A DNA stretch of 64,000 nucleotides, taken from Hymenolepis diminuta. Its lineage: Eukaryota > Platyhelminthes > Cestoda > Cyclophyllidea > Hymenolepididae. The position numbers and the translations under genes were made by a program. The notes beneath the pieces were generated by a model. That model was not told the DNA's origin. It ran no database searches and saw only the letters and a list, made by a program, of their open reading frames with translations. Below, piece by piece: positions 46,547 to 59,845 of the stretch; the stretch's first letter is position 1, and each line of letters starts with the position of its first letter. The stretch is from positions 1,178,869-1,242,868 of the forward strand of contig CAADRB010000043.1 in the NCBI GenBank assembly GCA_900708905.1. The letters are read 5' to 3'.

Positions 46547-49500
46547 GCTTTTAATTGGGGTTAAGGCAAAGCCACTGGAAACTTAATCTGATTGTCTCTT
46601 CTGTGGGGTTAACAACAGTCCGGATGTACGTCGATGCTGATTTGCGTCAATCATCTTTCTAAGTAATAGATTATGAGATTAACATAGAGAGCACTTTTAC
46701 CTATTTTGGCTCTCCAGTGAATGGTAAAGGTCTTGTCGATAATGTTCTAAGACTAATGAAACTTGGACCTATTCTATGATCGGAATTGTTATTCAATAAA
46801 CCTCTTGAAAGATATTGGAAACATTTATTAAAAAGTCCTTCTGTACAGTTCATTTATAGTTGCCTATCATAATTTGGATAAAGATAAATTAGAGGCTGTT
46901 AGAGCACTGGTCAAAGAACGATGTTAGGGCTGTAGAACCGAAGACAAATGAGTATCACAGTTCTCATAGGAAAGTCTCTCTGAGAAACTTTGCCGACTAA
47001 CTATGGCAACAAAAATTAAACCTATATGTAGGTTTTCCCAGAGGAGATGATGTATTAGCATAAAATTAAAGGTTATTGTTATGATCATATTGGCCTCCAA
47101 AATGGCTGCAAATTCCAGAACTCAATAATAACTCGTAAATGCCTTAAAGGTAGGCTTTCCTCCAAAATTATGCAGGGGACTATCCGAGAAATTTGCGCGA
47201 TTTTAACAAATATGCTAATTTTATGCAGAGTTAACAATAACTTGTTAATTTAATTTTTCCTGTATAAAAATAATTTATTTTAATGTCTCGGTTGTCTGTA
47301 TTTTTTTGCTTTGCAAGGAGAAATAAGTAAATGAACGCCAATCTTGAACTAATTGAAATCAAACGTAATTTAGTATTCTAGAGATTTTTAAGGGAAAATT
47401 GCAGGAGTCTATTTAAAATATTTGCAAGAAACACCAGTTCTAATTTGCTTAGATTAGGTCAACAAAGTTCAAGTTAAAATTTCCAAGTTCTTCACCTTAA
47501 GATTTCTTCATTATTCAAAAAATTTGCCAGGGTGGTACTGGTTATCTGAAAACGTATCCTGCTAAGCACAGCGTTAATAGTCAGAAAGAGTTAGAAAGAA
47601 TTTTCATGTATAAAAATCACGCATTATACCGTCCATTTAGCAATTTAGAGTCAGTATACTAAAGTTAACATAAACTCATTGGCCAGTTAAGAGTCAGCAC
47701 AGCATTCATTTGAGCTGATTTGACATCTCCGGGAGAGGAAAGTATAAATCGGGAGTTTAAAAGAATTTACTGAGAACTTTATACATGCGATTTAATTATA
47801 TTAATAAAGGAAATTGATCAGCTAAGCTATGGGTTATTGCGTTTTGCAGTAATATTTTAGGTTAGCAAGAACCACATATCATGAAAGTATTAAAAGTTTT
47901 TGAGTGCGAGGTACCATTCAATCTCTGATTTTGGAAAAGTGTTTTCCAGAACCAGATCAAAAAGATGCTAATGATAATTATGAGATATGAATTTTAAGGC
48001 ACAAAATATGGATTTTAGTATAACTAGAATACTAGCATTCCGCATCCATCTGTTTATTGTCAATAACCATTATATTTGAGTATTCCCAAGTGTAGAATCC
48101 GGAACCTCTGATTTTGCAGAATTACATGCTGACCGCTATACCTGCTTGGATAAAAATCATAGAAATATGAACTTTGAAACGAAATAGCTAATTAGCTATC
48201 AAACGATTAAAACCAAATCACACTCACAAGCGTGATTTGTTCTATTAATTGCCACTTTGGACTTCAGAAGAGATTTAAACTGGTTTTAAAGTTTTAAAAC
48301 AGATTAAGCTATATCTTTGTGATGTACTATAAAAGAAAGATCGAACTAAAAGTTCTTAGCTTCCTGTGGGAAATCGATTCATAAAAATAGCAATACGGAG
48401 TATCATATTGGTATATACCAAAAGAAACTCCAAGTAACGTTGAAATACTCGATTAAATTTATGAAAATGTGAACGGATGATTTTCCGAGAACAGACGGGG
48501 TTAGGGTTGACTGATTGAAATCTCCTTAAAAAAATATTAAGGTGAAGTCTAGAGGGTTGATTAATCTTTCAGTTGTAATTTTCGCCTCCTTTTATTGGAC
48601 TGAAAATGTAAGTTATTATAATGAATTTTGGTATCTAATATCAAATCCGGACTACTTAGATATTCTAAGTATCGAAAAATTCTTTCTAACTCCACCACAA
48701 GTATGTAAAGAAGAAATTGGCCATGCCACCAGTTTTCCTATTTGATTTGTCCTATTAGATGTGAGCCTTCATGAGATTATTCCAAATTTACGGCTGCTCA
48801 TTTGACAAGAAAATGTCTCCATGAATATGCTTTTCTTAACTAAATATAAAAATTTTTAAGATGGAAAAGACTGTCTAAATATAGAGAAGGTAATGTCTTG
48901 CAGAGCTCCCTTTTCCGTCTATTAGAATTTGAAAGATATATATCGTATTGTCAACTTCGTATCTTTGATACGATGTCCAGTTGAATTGGCCCATTATTAT
49001 TTTCAACGCTACAAAATGAGTTTCAAAAATGAACCTCGATGAATGCGCACATTAAATAAAAAAATGAGAGCTGCTTCACAGCGTCATGGTTTTAGTTATG
49101 TTGAACTGACCCTCATTAAATATTGGTCGTGATGATGAAGGGAATAACACACTTTATCTGAGCGTAATAAGTGTTTTGATATTACACAATTCCATATTAG
49201 CATAGAAATCATATGGTATCACTCACGAAATCTGAAATTTTGGGGAAAAATGTTAGGTTTTCTACGCAAAATCTCGACAGATCGGACTAGCGAAAATCCG
49301 ATCTTCATTTATTAAAAAAATGTGGAACTTATCTGCTATTATATTCAGTGAGTCAGGAGCTATCTATCTATAAACAGATTGGTAAACAGTAAAGATTAAA
49401 CAACAACTTAGAAAGATTTATTTTTGGAAAAGTCTATGAAAGTACAAAGGAAGAGGTAAATGCAGTTAAGTGGTTGGTAAATTACTTAATAATGTTGTAG

Positions 49501-50760
49501 GAGGTTTACTGAGAATATTTCAACTCTAAAGATTTAGAGGCCATTTGGATTACACATCCCTGAAATCTACCTGGCAATATATAGAGTTAGTTGGAGGGTC
49601 ATCAAATGGTTAAATATGCAAATTAACAATTCTACCGTAAAAAAGTGAATCTCAGTAAATTTTAAAATTAAAACTATTAGTAAGAAAGATAGAGCACGTT
49701 TTATAGTGTCAAAACAAGCAAACACAAAATATCATTGAACGGATATATGTGCTTAAGGATATTAATAATTAACAAGGTACCACAATTTTGATTGATTTAT
49801 CAAAAATATTAAAAACCCCAAATGTTTCAAATCAAATTTCAAAACCGAAAAGTCCAAGAAAAGCTAATTTCGCTCATATTTACTGTCAGTTGAAACCCAT
49901 AGACAAGAAATAATACTAATCAAATCATATATGCATGAATGATACAGCTTCGTTAGTATGCTACTGATAAAGTACATTTTTCAATGAATACTTATTGCTC
50001 ACAATCTAATTAAATCTAATGAAGAAGGTTTGAATTAGCCTAGAAGAATAGTTTAAAATGGAATAGACTGAAAACTGGAGGGAAAATAATCACTTTGAAG
50101 TTTAAATCTATAAATTGCGGTCTAATACAATGCACACAAGCGCCCGCAGTTTCGTCTAATTTGAGTAACACCCGATTTCAAGGTAAATGACCACTTGTAA
50201 ATTCAAAAAGCAAATTAAAGTATGTAATGCATTGATATGTGATAAGAGGAAATATTTTCAAATTTTGTGTATTAAAGTTGCCATTCCAGAAGAAGATCAA
50301 GTATTATTTAATGTCTCATATGAAAATTGGATTATTTATAAATAATGGTGGAACTTTTAATGAAGAATAAATCATTTAACTAGTTAGATTATGCTTCACA
50401 CATTTGAATTGAGCTTAATTAATAATGATTTGATGTATGAATATGTAACTACTAAATCCACTTTTTGTGACTAACATTTTAAATCAAACTGTGATTTCTA
50501 TCATTTTAAGTTTTCATTAATCTTTACACCCACAAATTGATGATAACTTTAATAACTTAGTGCATGTAGAACTAATCGACACATAAATGATATAAACTGG
50601 ATATCATAAAACTCTATAATTATATATTGTAAGACATTTCGGGAATGTCTGACGTGTGCACCGTAATCAGGCCCCAAATGCTCATATTAGCGATAGGTAT
50701 TTGTGAAAGATTCCATCATCTCTAAACCAGTAATCTATTGGATTTTTAATAGATGGAATG
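46547..50760. other. Intergenic, no feature recognised
   Basis: AT-rich. Only short chance open frames on either strand. Confidence 0.5.
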
Positions 50761-50768
50761 GACTTTTG

Positions 50769-50793
50769 CTCTCTCTCTCTCTATATATATATA
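50769..50793. repeat. CT/AT microsatellite
   Basis: A (CT)n run passing directly into (AT)n, about 25 bases, just outside the LTR remnant at 50832. Confidence 0.8.
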
Positions 50794-50831
50794 GCATATA
50801 TCAAATAAAAATTTTCAAACATCATTTTTAT

Positions 50832-51123
50832 TATAACGTAACAAACTAGGAGTCCTGGTAGTAATCCCGAAGAGCCAACAATCTAGAAAACTCAGTAATA
50901 TAGCAACTTAACGCAGAAGCCAATAACCCACGGCAGAGCGCAAGACACGTTGTGGTCAACACGCGTGTATTCAAGAAACTCACTCTCAATCAGTATCAGC
51001 TTAAACAAATAAGTACAATTATAAAGTGTGGTTTATCAGTGGGGAAATAAAGAGAGAAATTACATTTTTATTCATAGAAGAAATGTTGAGAGTGGGAGGA
51101 AATAATTATCGTTTCTTCTAACA
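50832..51123 (-). mobile_element. Presumed 3' LTR remnant of the Gypsy element
   Basis: On -, a purine tract (AAGAATGGAGA, 51134-51124) is followed directly by TGTTAG, as at a 3' LTR start. The far end was placed at TATAACGTAAC because the same sequence reappears at 63949. The far end does not show the expected CTAACA, so the boundary is uncertain. Confidence 0.5.
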
Positions 51124-53040
51124 TCTCCATTCTTAGGAAAATCACCCATAGGTCTTCGAGGACGGATTGAAACGAGAAGGTTTCATTCTTGTTCGAGCTG
51201 TACTTGACGAAACCATAACCTGATCTAAAACTTGAGATCTGGGTAGAAGAACAGGGGTAAGATCAAACGTATCAAGTAATGAATACAAAGGTAGATAACA
51301 CTTATCAGTGGTGAGTTTCGCCACTCTTCATCGGAGTTGATTATGGTGGTGGACCCACGTGTCCTTAACGACCTCAACATCATAAATCAAGCTTCCATGC
51401 ATTTTGTGATAATCGCAGCTGTCTACCGGCGACCCAGTTGATAATAGCGAGCATAAACTGGTGTGGTAACAGCAGAAACATTCTTCTGACTCCCCCTCTT
51501 CCTGTCCGACAGGCATGGCTTCGTGCACCATTCTCAACTTTCGACCTATTAACACCTCGGCCGGAGATGTCTCACCTAACGCAGAATGCAGAGTTGATCT
51601 ATATCCTAGCAGGAAATTCTGCAGTACTTCTTCCATATTTCCCTCTCCTTTCGTTTTTTGTAAGCCTCCCTTTGGCGTATCATCGAATCTTTCCGCCTGT
51701 TCATTCGACTGGGGTGGTAGGGAGGGATTTCGATGTGTTCAATCGATCGCATTTGATGCAGAGAACTCCTTAAAATTGACTGATGCAAATTGTGCCCCAT
51801 TGCCCGAAATTAGAGTCTTTGGCAATCCGCGTGTGAAGAAGATTCGTTTCAGTGCTCCAATGTTGTGCCGCTAGTCGCCACGGTTAGTGGTACTACCTCT
51901 AGCTATTTAGAATATGAATCAACAATAACCAATCAAGTAATACCACTTACATGTAATTTGATCCACAGAGTTTCCGTTTGTGGCCATAGCATGAGATCTT
52001 GGGGAATGGGATTCTTTGCCGCTTACCGGGATTTTTCGCATTGGCGCACGTGATATTCGATGTCCTTGTCAATGCCCAACCAGTAAGTGCATCCTCTGCC
52101 TATGGGTTTCATCCGGCTTATTCCAAGATAGTTTGAGTGGAATTGTCGTAGAACCTTATTTCTAGGGGCAGAAGGAACAGTACCTTTTTCAAAAAACATT
52201 AAACAAGAGTCAGCTACCATTATTGAATCTCGCCAACGGTAAAGTTCAAGTAGGTCGCCTTTTGGTGGGAATGAAGGCCACTTGGATTGGATAAACTTTA
52301 ACGCATGATGTAGAACCTCATCTTTCTCCGCTTCCTTCCGTACGTCCTCTGCTGATACCTGAGTGTTTTCAATCGATTCCGCCAGTATGTGTTGCATATC
52401 TCTATAGACCGACACGAAGGCAAACACTGCTTCTTCCCTTTCCACACGTTGATTTTCGATGAGGTGAGATAGATCATCAGCTTGCTCGAAATCCTCTGTT
52501 CTCTGAAACTTGGTTTCGTAGTCATAATCCATTAACACGAGTGCCCATCGTTGAAGACGATTTGCAGAATGCCAAATATGGACGAAAATGGCTTGTGGTC
52601 CCTTAGGAGTGCAGATTGTCCGTCATATATATACTTATATACTTTACATATACATATATACTTATATACTTTACTGCATACATAATGGTTAATGCCACCT
52701 TTTCACCTTGTCTGTCGTCCTTCTCTGCTAGTTTGAGAGTAGGGGATATATGGACAATCGCTTTTTCAGGGCCATCTGGAAAAATGTGGAAGATGATTGC
52801 CCCAGTTCCGTAACCGGACACGTCAGCTACGAAGACAATAGACAAACTTGGATCATAGTGAGTCAGCAGGAGCTCCAAATTTTGCATCGACCGTAATTTT
52901 TCAAACGCCTTTTTGCATGCAGGTGACCATTTCCATGGCGTATCTTATAACAATTTTTAAGAGATTTTTAAAAAGCCCTTCAACCATTAGAATGATTTGG
53001 CCTCCAGATTCCGGTGTCACCTACTCTGACATTTAGAGTC
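51124..53040 (-). mobile_element. Degenerate Ty3/Gypsy pol (RT end, RNase H, integrase)
   Basis: Read on -, 53040 to 51142. The RT-RNase H joint is ITHYDPSL-like (LLTHYDPSLSIVFVADVSG) with DGPEKAIVHIS (52887-52603). A tandem duplication follows. The RNase H end is WALVLMDYDYETKFQRTEDF and a QADDLSHLI motif (52538 onward). The integrase zinc finger remnant follows (FHSNYLGISRMK, then VRQCEK near 52030). The catalytic core continues with stops and frame changes (PPYHPSRMN near 51700). The C-terminal module has GYRSTLHSALGETSPAEVL and WVHHHNQLR (51636-51328), then an RFNPSSKTYG tail ending at 51142. At least four breaks make it inactive. The 5' half (gag, protease, most of RT) is absent beyond 53040. 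Confidence 0.9.
52623..52675. repeat. Tandem duplication inside the RNase H region
   Basis: The unit ATACTTATATACTTTAC occurs twice with a short spacer. It adds a duplicated KYISIY peptide on the - strand, so it arose within the element or after insertion. Confidence 0.7.
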
Positions 53041-53358
53041 GCATTCCGCATTCGACTGAACAATTATAAGATTTTGTGTTTATCTTCTTAGTAATAACAT
53101 CGAGATTGAACGGAAATTTTTGACGATAGGGAACTTTTCGATGAAATAATGAAAGTTTCTATTTTAATACGCTGAGATTTGATGAATGATAAAAGCCTAA
53201 TTAAGGCGTAAGTACCCTAATTCCTTAAATCCTTCTCTTAATAAAATAAATAGGAGATTTTAAGCATCTTCCATCTATTTATTTTATCGTTAATTGATAG
53301 TGCGGAAAAGCAATGTCAAGTCACATACTGAAGTAGAATAGTCTGTGAAGATGACCCT

Positions 53359-53385
53359 GATTTGCTGACTTGTGATCAGCAAATC
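53359..53385. repeat. Perfect hairpin, 10-bp stem with 7-base loop
   Basis: GATTTGCTGA, seven bases, TCAGCAAATC. A second smaller one (CGGGATA..TATCCCG) lies near 53907. Function unknown. Confidence 0.55.
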
Positions 53386-54284
53386 AAGACAATTATATAA
53401 ATAGACTGCTCACAAACATATCCAGTCGTTGGTCTCCATATGAATACTGGTTGCTTTAGAGGAGTGATGTTCAGGTATCATGGACGCAGAAGACTCTAAA
53501 ATCTTCAAGTTACGCTAGCCCCTACTACTCTCTTGTTGAGGAGAAGATGAGAAGGTCAGTATATTCCAATCGACTCTCAATTAACAGAATGGCGTCCTGA
53601 ACTAAAACCAGTTAAATTTATAACATTTAGTTAAGTGTACTGTATATGAATGCCGTAATACTGTCCACGATGAGATCATTTCATGGCAGATAATCGAGTG
53701 ATATTTTTTTTACTCATTTTTTATAAAATCATACTAACGGTTCAGGATCGGGCGGCATATTTCAAATTATTTTTTTATAGTAATTAAAAGTGATGCATTG
53801 TTATACCTGTTGTTTAGAACCTGTTATTATAAGGGATAGAAGAATAGCTCTATCGAAAATTTTTCTGTACTTTACGGATTTTTTGTACTAGTAGGTCGAC
53901 TATTCGGGATATACTTAGTATCCCGTCGAAAATACATTAAATTTCTTTAATACCTTATGTAAGGAAATATTTAGATGACTAATACTTGTTAAACAATAAT
54001 TTTTTCAAAATAATAACTTTAATAACATAAAATTTGACCAAATATATCCTCTAAGAAGAACAGAGTAAACCAAAAAACTTAGCTTCTCAATTTACCTCAA
54101 AAATGCTGATTTTCATCAAACTATAAATTTTGGCGCTATGTTTACTGTCTTATTTATTAACAACTTGTGTACTCTTTAATAAATATACTTTTAACTTTGA
54201 GTATTACTAATTTTTTTATGACTCCAAGCATTTGCTAACTATTTTTATATCCCAATATTATAGGTAAAGTATTGGATTGAAAGA

Positions 54285-54450
54285 AGGAATTGAAAGGAAA
54301 GAAGAAGATATCAGTACTGAAGGAGAAGAATTTGGGTTGCGAAATGAAGCATGATAAGAAGGCTGGCCGGTTTCCTCGTTCTCCGTTCATTGGTGAACAA
54401 TTGACGATTCAGGAAGAGATATGAGTCAGAAACCGTGTAATATATTGGAA
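54285..54450 (+). repeat. Purine-rich dispersed repeat family R3, copy 3
   Basis: GGCCGGTTTCCTCGTTCTCC, GTTCATTGGTGAACAATTGAC and GAAGAGATATGAGT follow the same order as in the copy at 45565-45860. Confidence 0.6.
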
Positions 54451-56929
54451 GGACTGAGTAATATTATCCCAGCTTATTTAATCCGTACATTATGATATTA
54501 TGAAGACCGGATCAATGCATCCACCAGATATATGTGATACTTGCTTTCTTCTACTCTCAAATGAAACAGAATAAATTGCAGCATTGGTAAAATCTAAATT
54601 AATACAACCATCAAATCAAGCTCCCAATAATATAATAACCAAAAAAATAGCGATCTATGAAGCTTTTACGAATGACACAAAATTAGCCGGAACAGAAAAT
54701 TCCATATTTTTACCAGTTCATCCAACTCGTGCCTTGAGTGAGTGCATTAATTTATCATTTTCTCAATAATAAAATTAATTGAATAAATAAATAAACCACG
54801 GATACTAAGAGTGACTCAGTCACACATTAATATTAGCCTGAGGAGGAGGGATTTAAATATTTCATGAATCTTTATTAGGTTTTTTACTGAAATATCCGGT
54901 TTACAAATTTGCTACAATGAAAAAAATAAAATATAATTAACAGCAAAACTTCGAATTCAATATCCTACTATTAAATAAGTTTCTGCTAACCTCTCAAAGA
55001 AATCTCAAGCGAAAAACTGGTCTTATTTTAATCTGTTTCTGTTATAATCAAACAAAATTCAAAAGATTAACATTAAATTCAGTAGTCCTAATATAGCTTC
55101 GAATTTTGCAGACATCATTACACACATGTAAAAATAAGAGAGCTAAAAAGCGCATGAAGTGAGTCATTCTTAACTCATCTAAATTGTTCAAAATTCTGTA
55201 GTAGAATCAACTTTAAGGTGCTAATTCAGTGTTAGTATCTATATTCGGAAAAACCATGATCTCTAGCATTATTACTCACACTAACACTAATAAGTTTTAA
55301 TTGTTAATTGTTGAAATTGGTTAACAGAAAGTGCAATGAATGATAAAGGAAAGGGAATCTATAAACGATGCATGAAACAACGCCAAGGGATCTTAGAATC
55401 TTATTTGATTTAATTTTGTGGATTTGGATTACACATTAAACTTCAAAATTCATTTTGATTCATTCATCCCCTAGATTAAGGCTAATTCCTGCCTGTGATG
55501 CTCAGTATCTGTTTAATGTTTTTTTCAGACAACGAGATCAGTTTTACCATTTCAATTCATTTCTTCTTTCACTGATTAAGAGGGAAAACGATCTTACTTG
55601 ATTTTTTGCAGCATACGGTTTTAAAATAGCAGAAAAGAGATCTCGGTTGAATTATTTTGCGTGTTAAATTTCAGTAAACGCAAGCAGTGTACTGAAAGAC
55701 TGCGCCTAGAAAAGCTTCGAAAATACATCACACAGAACAGCGCATATTGTATGCCGGACGTTACAATCTATTTCGTATACTTACACTTGATCCTTAATTT
55801 TAATTATTTATTCGGTTGTGATTTTTTTCCTTCATCCTTCTTTCATTTAAACAAAAATTCTACCCAATCTGATTTACCTTCTGCTATCTTCTGATATATA
55901 TATATCCCCTCATTACCATTTTTAACTTATACTCCATTTAAAATTTCAAATCCTTCTGCTTTTACAAGGCAAATACATTTCAGTAAACCAAGACGTTCCT
56001 ATATACATCATCTCCTGAAACCTTAGGTGAACAAATATCAGCTTCATCACTCTTTCTGTAGAAAAGACATCTCATATAAGTGTTTCTTCAAAAGCGTTCA
56101 TTCTTAATTTGATAAACTGTGATAGCAGGCCATGGTTAATTTTACCTTTATCTTTTGTAATTCTTCGCATTTTCAACGGTTGACATTAATAGCTACTACA
56201 TCAAGGTCCTTGAGAAAAAAATATATTGAGTCGTTTTATTAAAATGGAAAGACAGCAAAAAATGAAAATTAACTTTCACTTATATCCTTGCCATAAAATC
56301 ATTTAACGTAGCTCAAAGAGAAACTCTTGACATAATTTTTTTGCATCCGGCATACCTGCGTACATTTGTACTCTAAGTAAACTGGAAAGATGTTTTTAAT
56401 ACATTTATCAGAAGAATACTTCGTCCTTCGTCGGATTTGGCTTCTTTAGATACTTATTTTTAGTTGATAAAACTAAATTCGTAACTCTATAGCATCGCTG
56501 AAAAGTTCAGGCAAGAGAACTGTTGAAATGAATGAATGATTTGCAGTAGAAAATCTCAGGACTTTTCACAATAGGATAACGGAGATACTTATTTTACTTT
56601 TGAAATAAAAAGGAGAAAAATTCATTTAAAAATAGTGTCGAAGCTTTATGATATTCGCAATTGCAAAAAACTATTAGTTTGAAGTTGCTAAATAAAAAGA
56701 TATGTTATGCATAAAGACAAGCTGAAGATAATTAAGCTCCAAAAATAAAAGATAAGCGAAGACACTACTACTTTTTAAAGGATCCGTAAAGTCTGTGCAC
56801 ACCTAATGCGCACCTAATGACAAATATCTCTTTCCTAATTGTTGAACAAAGAAGGTAAAGCCGGTCAACTGCCTTATCGCACTTAAATTTGCTTTTTTTT
56901 CACAATCCGGATTATACGCTCTCAATACT

Positions 56930-57060
56930 GATGTTTTCCTTTTCCTTTAAACTCTTCCAACTACTTCTTCCTCTTTACTTCTCTATTTCAATTTCCAGTT
57001 GTTCAATACACGTTTGTCCAACTCATTTCTTGATCTTCTCACTCGTTGAGGCCGTTATTT
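56930..57060 (-). repeat. Purine-rich dispersed repeat family R3, copy 4 (reverse)
   Basis: The top strand is pyrimidine-rich and ends CTTGATCTTCTCACTCGTTG, which is the reverse complement of the opening of the copy at 45565 with few changes. Confidence 0.45.
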
Positions 57061-59770
57061 CATGATGGCCTCAAGAAGATTATTAGTTTTATGAAGAGAT
57101 ATATAGCCTAATTTTACTTCGCTCCTGAAGTAACTTAATTTAGAGCTGGTTTCAATATTAAAAACTCTATCCTAGGGATTAAATGAAATGAAAAAAACTA
57201 TTCTATCTCCACATCTAACATCTATCGAATCTCAAGTTTGCAAGATTATCTGTGATTAATTTAACACTAAGAAGCCAAAATCGCGTTGAGAAAGCAGTGA
57301 GAACTTGGGTGTTTCGTGATTACAAAGTGTATGAAAAAGTTATGTCCAACAACAGCATAAATAGCAGTGGGTAGAAATTTAATGCACTAACAATTGTAAC
57401 GCTAAAGTAAAAAACAAGAATCAACATTAAAATATAAAGATGTCTGAACTAAAAAATGAATCTTAGTAAAAGGAAGAAAAATGCCTGAAACATAAAACAC
57501 AAAAAGAATGATAGCTATCTGCTTCTCTGTACATTGCTTTTTTAGAATCAATGTCGTTGCGTCAAAGGCATCTCCTACAGAAATTTGTTTCAGAAATAAC
57601 TGTCGCTAAATTGATGTTAGAATGGAGAGATACCGTTTGGTATTTTGGCATTAATCAAACAGTTCACAATTAGACCACTTAGCCTGGGCAAAACTGTCAC
57701 TGATCAGGCAATGGGCTGAGCTTTAACCACTAATTATTTCATGCTTTTATGCTATGATTATGCTAATTGTTCAATTAGCCAACAATTCTAAAATTTAGGG
57801 ATTTCTGCTTTCTCTATACTAATTTTGTTGGTTCAGAATAAAATTTTACTGCAGCTGCACTATCGTAGTGGCCAATTCTCATCATATTTCATTTTACTCT
57901 ATCGACGCCTACTTTAAATAGACTCAGAATCCCCTAGAAAGGACAAATAGTTAGCAGCTGCATTTTAATGGTCCTTGATTAGCCTTTAGAAGATAGAAGA
58001 TTTTTATTCTATCTTCCTTTAACCACCAATCTCTTTTGAATTCGCAACCAAGAAAAAGTTATTTAAATCACGGCTTGGCCTGTTAGCAGATTCGGAAATA
58101 CAAAACCTATTGTTGAGAAAGAAAGGAGGGAGAAATCTGCTAGGATAAGAGGTGATAAATTATCTAAGAACAAAAAATGTAAAATTAGAATGCTATGCTA
58201 AGCAAGCATTACATTTTAAAGTCAATAATAAAAATATTCCCAAAATGTTCACATGCTCTAACATTTAGAGATCATTTGGTCCAAGTTAAATTAAATCTTT
58301 AGTGACTGAGAGAGAACTACGAAGCCAAAATCTCATCACATCAAACAATGTGAGGAATCTAAATTTTTATAGAATATTAATAACAAAAAAATGTTATGTC
58401 TAACAGCCAGGCAAATAAATAGTGTGAAAAGCAAAAGTTCAATATTTTAGCGATTTTTAAGCTAAGTCAGGTTACCTTACGCTGAAACGCAGACATGCAA
58501 ATGCACCGCAAAAAAGGATAATAAACAGAATTAATTTAGATTCGGCACATTAAAACCATGTCTTTCAGGACTGAAATTTAAAAAATAATTTAGCATTTTG
58601 GTATTGACCAGTTTACTACTACTATCGATTAAATCAACTTGTCCGGAACCACCGAGTGTAAAATCCATATATAGAGAGCAGCAGATATCTGGACCCAAAC
58701 GGGGAGTTGTGTAGAATCGAGAATGTCAATAATTATTTTGTATTAGTGCATCACATTTAGAGGTACCTTGGTGAAATCAGACCCAAACAAATATTTCCCA
58801 GATCACTGAAAGAGGTAAACTCACCTTAGTAGTTAAGGACGAATAGGGCTTTAGGTAAAAAGTGTTAAGAAAGTCCAAATTAAATAAAATGTCACGAAAA
58901 TTAATAGTAAATTCAAGCTGACTGATAAGTGAAGGTAAAATTAAAGTATATGATATGGCTACCACTCACAAATAACCTAGAGGAGAGAGTTGAGGTAAAA
59001 ACTCAAAAGTATAATTGCAACACATAGAGAAAAATTTTTTTGAAAATTAATTTAACCTACAGAGAAGAAGATCCAGTCACAAAAGTGGACAACCTCAAAG
59101 ATACGTTCATTGCTAGAGAACTGTATAGGCCCACATGTCAAAAGCTTGTTGAACAGAAAAAAAGAGGGAGAGGCAAAAGATTCACTAGCAATACAATAAA
59201 GCCTATCACGCACTCAACAGGAGGTTGATTGGTTATCGATACTTTAAACAAATAACATACTTAACACTGCACTCCAATTTTCGGTTCGGAAAGGTTTTCT
59301 TACTTCCATTTTTTGCTGTAAAAAATAAACGTAATCGTATTTTTTTCAGTAAATAAAAGTCAAGATCCTTAATTTCAAATGTAGTTTCCAATCCATATTA
59401 TTTAAATACGCAAGAACTTCTGAATGATGTTGCATTAAAAAATTTAGTTTTATCTCACTTGGTTATTTTGATGATAAACTTGCTTTTCCGCAGTCAGATC
59501 AGTAACGGATGCTACACCAATAAGTCTTTTGCTACACCTAAGTAATCCTCCTAGCAGTCCAAATAGCCTCTAGTAGAGTCCTCTATTATCAATTCATTCC
59601 CAAATTAGCTAAGCTATGCCCAAAATGGCAAGAACTGGTAAGATGCTGAGTGGAGAGGGTTTATTGACCACCTCCTTTGTTTTTCATAAAAGCTTAGTCA
59701 TTAAATACAAAATCATGCTGGGCTGCAGGGATCTTGACTGCTGATTAGTTGGGGAGGTCTCTGCACACCG

Positions 59771-59845
59771 TCCACGCTTGATCTCAACGCGACCGGTTAC
59801 ATGTTCACACTTCCCGTGGTGAGCTCTAGCGCACGTGATTCAATC
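59771..59845 (-). repeat. tRNA-like SINE head (relic), reverse strand
   Basis: On -, ATCACGTGCGCTAGAGCTC resembles an A-box region. GGTCGCGTTGAGATCAAGC about 45 bases on resembles a B box (GTTCGAATC) with two changes. GC-rich against AT-rich surroundings. Confidence 0.45.

Noticed and set aside
51438..51874. Two 111-119 codon frames on the + strand
   Set aside because: They are antisense shadows of the Gypsy integrase on the - strand.
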